From positions 124,001 through 188,000 of the forward strand of contig JBCCUL010000002.1 in the NCBI GenBank assembly GCA_039197065.1: a stretch of DNA of 64,000 bases, written 5' to 3'. Source of the DNA: JANQPX01 sp039197065 (lineage in GTDB: Bacteria; Pseudomonadota; Alphaproteobacteria; Geminicoccales; Geminicoccaceae). Of the stretch, positions 61,147 to 64,000 are shown piece by piece (position 1 is the first letter of the stretch; each line of letters begins with the position of its first letter). Below the pieces are notes generated by a model. It worked only from the letters and a program-made list of their open reading frames with translations. It made no database searches and had not been told where the DNA came from. Position numbers and translations under genes: made by a program.

Positions 61147-61917
61147 TCAGCGCTGGCTGAAGTTGGGTGTGCGTTTTTCCATGAAGGCCTGCATTCCCTC
61201 CTTGCGATCCTCGGTTGCGAAGGTCGCGTAGAACAGGCGGCGCTCGGCGCGCACGCCCTCGCTGAGGGAGGTTTCATAGGCGATGTTCACGGCGTCCTTG
61301 GCCATGGCGACGATCGGCTGAGACTTCTCCGCGATGGTATTCGCAAGCTTGATCGCCTCGTCCAGAAGGTTGCCGACCGGCACGACGCGGGCCACAAGAT
61401 TGGCGCGCTCGGCTGCCTCGGCGTCCATCATATGGCCGGTCAGCACCATCTCCATCGCCTTCGACTTGCCGATCGCGCGGGTCAGTCGCTGGGTGCCGCC
61501 GGCACCCGGGATGGTGCCGATATTGATCTCGGGCTGGCCGAATTTGGCGTTATCGGCGGCAATGATGATGTCGCACATCATGGCGAGCTCGCAGCCGCCG
61601 CCTAGCGCATGGCCGGCAACCGCAGCGATCAGCGGCTTTCTGGTTTCGGCGATGCGCTGCCAGGGCCGGATGAAGTCCGTCTGCTGCGCGTCCATGAAGT
61701 CACGCTGCTCCATTTCCGCGATGTCGGCGCCGGCGGCGAACACCCGGTCCGAGCCTGTCAACACGATCGCGGCGATGTCGGGACTGGCGTCGAACGCCGA
61801 AAGTGCGTCGTTGAGTTCATCGATGACCTGCTCGTTCAGAGCATTCACCTTAGGTCGGTTCAGGGTGATCACCCCGACCGGATCGCGGCTGTCGACCAAA
61901 AGGGTCTCGTAAGCCAT
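61147..61917 (-). CDS. Enoyl-CoA hydratase
   Basis: A 256-residue crotonase family enzyme that hydrates trans-2-enoyl-CoA in fatty-acid oxidation. 'VFAAGADIAEM' and 'GHALGGGCELAMMCDIIIA' form the oxyanion hole with the first catalytic Glu; 'GQPEINIGTIPGAGGTQRL' supplies the second. Length is normal. It precedes rpsT, a common alphaproteobacterial neighbour. Short-chain substrates are usual for this group. Confidence 0.93.
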   Translation of the reverse strand: MAYETLLVDSRDPVGVITLNRPKVNALNEQVIDELNDALSAFDASPDIAAIVLTGSDRVFAAGADIAEMEQRDFMDAQQTDFIRPWQRIAETRKPLIAAVAGHALGGGCELAMMCDIIIAADNAKFGQPEINIGTIPGAGGTQRLTRAIGKSKAMEMVLTGHMMDAEAAERANLVARVVPVGNLLDEAIKLANTIAEKSQPIVAMAKDAVNIAYETSLSEGVRAERRLFYATFATEDRKEGMQAFMEKRTPNFSQR

Positions 61918-62269
61918 GGTTCTCTCCCCCTGCTCGGCGTCCGGATTTGTTGACGTCCCCCGACGGCCACCAAATCGGAGCCGGAATAAACACCAAGAGC
62001 GCCCCCCGCGTCTAGTGGCGTGGCCACCTCATTGACGGTAGCGGCCTCCGAAGGTGGCGTGGCCACCGCATTGACGGCAGCGACCTTCGAAGAATGTGTC
62101 CGGGTTTTGAAGGGTATGCGATTTTTTGTCGGGGAGGGTAGTGTGCCGTGTGCGTCGGACGCTGCCGGCTTCTCACCACCAATGGCGTTCTCCCCTGGTC
62201 AAACCTGGCGGCATACCGTCACTACTGGCAGAGGCGGACGAAACCAAATGACGTGGCCATGCCACACCA
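61918..62269. other. Intergenic region with tandem 39-bp repeat
   Basis: A 352-base gap between mutM and the hydratase gene, both transcribed leftward. The tandem repeat is listed separately. The rest holds the hydratase promoter but no gene was recognised; a plus-strand frame over the repeats is probably chance. Confidence 0.45.
62015..62092. repeat. Tandem 39-bp repeat, two copies
   Basis: Units 62015-62053 and 62054-62092 both begin GTGGCGTGGCCACC and differ at only a few positions. Each carries the palindromic core GGTGGCC-type sequence GTGGC/GCCAC. They lie ~100 bases upstream of the hydratase start codon and could be operator sites or a recent duplication. Confidence 0.75.
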
Positions 62270-63085
62270 CTAGCGTTGGCAGCGTTCGCAGTAGAAGGTG
62301 GTGCGGTTCGCCTGGACCGATGACTTGATCGGGCTTTGGCAGGCAGGGCAGGGCTGGTCGGCGCGGCCATAGACGTCGAACTGGTGCTGGAAATAGCCGA
62401 GTTCGCCGTCGGTCTGGACATAGTCCCGGAGCGATGAGCCGCCGGCTTCGATGGCGGCCCGGAGCACGCTCTTGATCGTCGTGGCGAGACGCTTGCAGTC
62501 GGCGGGCTTCAGCGTCTCGGCGGCGCGAAAGGGCGACAGCTTGGCTCGGAACAGACTTTCACACGCATAGATATTGCCGACGCCGACCACGAATTTCTGG
62601 TTCATGATCGCCGTTTTGACGGGGCTCGCGCGCCCTTGCAGCACGCGCCTCAACGCTTTGCCATCAAACGCCTCGTCGAGCGGCTCGAGGCCGAGGTCAG
62701 CGAGCCGCGGATGGCTTTCGAGTTTGTCGTTCGCGACCAGATCGAGCATCCCGAAACGTCTCGGATCGACGTAGCGAAGCGTGGTGCCGTCATCGAAGTC
62801 GAAGGTGAGATGCTCGTGCGGTCCTGCCGCTTCGCCGTCGAATACGAGCCTGCCGGACATGCCGAGATGCAGGAGGAGACGGTGATCGTTGTCCAGGCTG
62901 ATCAGGATGTATTTGGCGCGGCGCGCAAAGCTCAGAACCCGGCAGCCGGTCAACCTTTCGGGCAAGGCGGGCGGCAGGGGAAAGCGAAGATCGGCCCGAT
63001 GCTGAGCGACGCCTTTGATGGTGCGGCCGGTCAGCCGCGCCTCCAGTCCGCGCATCGCTGTCTCGACCTCCGGAAGTTCCGGCAT
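62270..63085 (-). CDS. mutM: Formamidopyrimidine-DNA glycosylase
   Basis: A 271-residue Fpg/MutM enzyme that removes 8-oxoguanine. The start 'MPELPEVETAMRGLE' carries the catalytic Pro-Glu after Met removal. 'RAKYILI' holds the Lys, 'HLGMSGRL' the void-filling Met, and the C-terminal zinc finger is 'PCPACQ...FYCERCQR' with four Cys. Length is normal. Next to ubiE, divergently transcribed, as in many alphaproteobacteria. Confidence 0.97.
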   Translation of the reverse strand: MPELPEVETAMRGLEARLTGRTIKGVAQHRADLRFPLPPALPERLTGCRVLSFARRAKYILISLDNDHRLLLHLGMSGRLVFDGEAAGPHEHLTFDFDDGTTLRYVDPRRFGMLDLVANDKLESHPRLADLGLEPLDEAFDGKALRRVLQGRASPVKTAIMNQKFVVGVGNIYACESLFRAKLSPFRAAETLKPADCKRLATTIKSVLRAAIEAGGSSLRDYVQTDGELGYFQHQFDVYGRADQPCPACQSPIKSSVQANRTTFYCERCQR

Positions 63086-63203
63086 CGCCTCATGCCTTTC
63101 TCATTCGTTCCCATGCGACATGCGCGGCGCTTGTCGCACGACAACGGCTTTCGTACAACATCGACCATTGGGCTCGCCCATCGGGCCCCAAAGGCAAAGA
63201 TCG

Positions 63204-64000
63204 ATGACCGACACGCGAAAAGCCAGCTCTGCAGTAAGCCCATCGGCCAGCGAGGTTCGTGACCGTCTCGCCAACTCGTTTGGCTTTCAGGACGTGCGCG
63301 CCGAGGACAAGGCGGCGATGGTCGGCGATCTCTTTGCCCGCGTCGCCGATCGCTACGATTTGATGAACGATCTGATGAGCGGCGGCCTCCATCGTTTGTG
63401 GAAGTCGTCGATGGTCGACGTCCTGGCGCCGCGCCCGGGCCTACGCCTGGTCGATGTCGCGGGCGGGACCGGCGATATCGCCTTTCGTGTTCTCGATCGA
63501 TTGAAAGGCCGGGATAGTGGGAACGCCATTCAGGGTGGCGCGCCCGCCGTGCGGGATGATGCGCTCGCTACGATCACGGTGGCCGACATCAATCCCTCGA
63601 TGCTCGGCGTCGGCCGGGACAGGGCGATCGACCGGAACCTTCTCAGTGGCATCGACTGGATTGCCGCCGATGCCGAATGCCTGCCACTGCCGAGCGCGAG
63701 CGTGGATGCCTACACCATCGCGTTCGGCATTCGCAACGTCACCCATATCGACAACGCCCTTGCCGAAGCCTGCCGGGTGCTGAAGCCGGGCGGCCGGTTC
63801 CTTTGCCTCGAATTTTCCGCCCTCAAATGGCAGGAGCTGCAGCCGCTCTACGACGCCTATTCGTTCAGGGTCGTGCCGTGGATCGGCGAGCGCGTCGCCG
63901 ATGACCGCGAAGCGTACCAGTATCTGGTGGAGAGCATCCGCCGCTTTCCCGATCAGGAGACCTTCAGCGCCATGATCGAGGCGGCCGGGTTTTCGCGCGT
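63204..64000 (+). CDS. ubiE: Ubiquinone/menaquinone C-methyltransferase UbiE (3' end outside window)
   Basis: First 265 codons of a UbiE family SAM-dependent methyltransferase. 'LFARVADRYDLMNDLMSGGL' and 'RLVDVAGGTGDIAFRVLD' (SAM motif I) are diagnostic; 'IAFGIRNVTHIDNALAE' and 'RVLKPGGRFLCLEFS' follow. An insertion of ~20 residues sits between motif I and the acidic 'TVADINPSML'. It methylates the quinone ring. The reading frame is still open at the window's right edge. Confidence 0.95.
   Translation, partial: MTDTRKASSAVSPSASEVRDRLANSFGFQDVRAEDKAAMVGDLFARVADRYDLMNDLMSGGLHRLWKSSMVDVLAPRPGLRLVDVAGGTGDIAFRVLDRLKGRDSGNAIQGGAPAVRDDALATITVADINPSMLGVGRDRAIDRNLLSGIDWIAADAECLPLPSASVDAYTIAFGIRNVTHIDNALAEACRVLKPGGRFLCLEFSALKWQELQPLYDAYSFRVVPWIGERVADDREAYQYLVESIRRFPDQETFSAMIEAAGFSR

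Overview
The window is one contiguous, GC-rich, gene-dense piece of an alphaproteobacterial chromosome. Two landmarks support this: the rpsT-dnaA-dnaN-recF-gyrB block beside mutM and ubiE, and the aminotransferase-ftsK-lolA series. The uninterrupted dnaA-dnaN-recF-gyrB order fits Rhodospirillales/Geminicoccales-like lineages better than typical Rhizobiales, but I cannot fix the genus. No rRNA, tRNA, insertion sequence, CRISPR array or prophage was seen.

Layout. 0-2.3 kb: DUF2867 and DUF899 proteins and ThpR. 2.4-5.9 kb: TPR membrane protein, BamB and Der. 6-13 kb: a possible DUF1127 protein, an exported HELAH putative metallopeptidase, an acyl-CoA synthetase, a D-apionate lactonase and an outer-membrane-barrel candidate. 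13.3-15.5 kb: a large protein with a C-terminal R-S-ExE ADP-ribosyltransferase domain and a probable immunity partner. 15.6-16.2 kb: two tandem copies of a ~285-bp element (third copy at 43.8 kb), each pairing a CtrA-like box with a 24-bp-stem hairpin.

16.4-34.2 kb holds a type III secretion system in two divergent arms. The leftward arm reads NolW/RhcC1-like short secretin domain, SctG, a needle-sized protein, a harpin-like Gly-rich protein, then SctI-J-K-L-N-O-Q-R-S-T-U, in the rhizobial order. The rightward arm reads SctE-like, needle candidate, SctD, SctX-like, SctY-like, SctV and a TPR lipoprotein. Unusual points: SctU has lost the NPTH self-cleavage motif, no SctP lies between SctO and SctQ, SctX/SctY-like proteins accompany a Rhc-style order, and no secretin barrel domain is in the window.

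34.2-43.7 kb: a tandem TAXI solute-binding protein, a xylitol-dehydrogenase-like enzyme, PgeF, a thioesterase, an aminotransferase, FtsK and LolA. 44-51 kb: a Calx-beta protein coupled to a LysM/solute-binding protein, FucU divergent from two FGGY kinases, and a TadG-like protein. 51-64 kb: a GGDEF/EAL protein and the replication block gyrB, recF, dnaN, dnaA, followed by rpsT, enoyl-CoA hydratase, mutM and the truncated start of ubiE.

The most interesting elements are the ART toxin/immunity pair beside the secretion locus, the non-canonical SctU, and the repeated CtrA-box/hairpin element. All functions are read from sequence patterns by eye; no database search was run.
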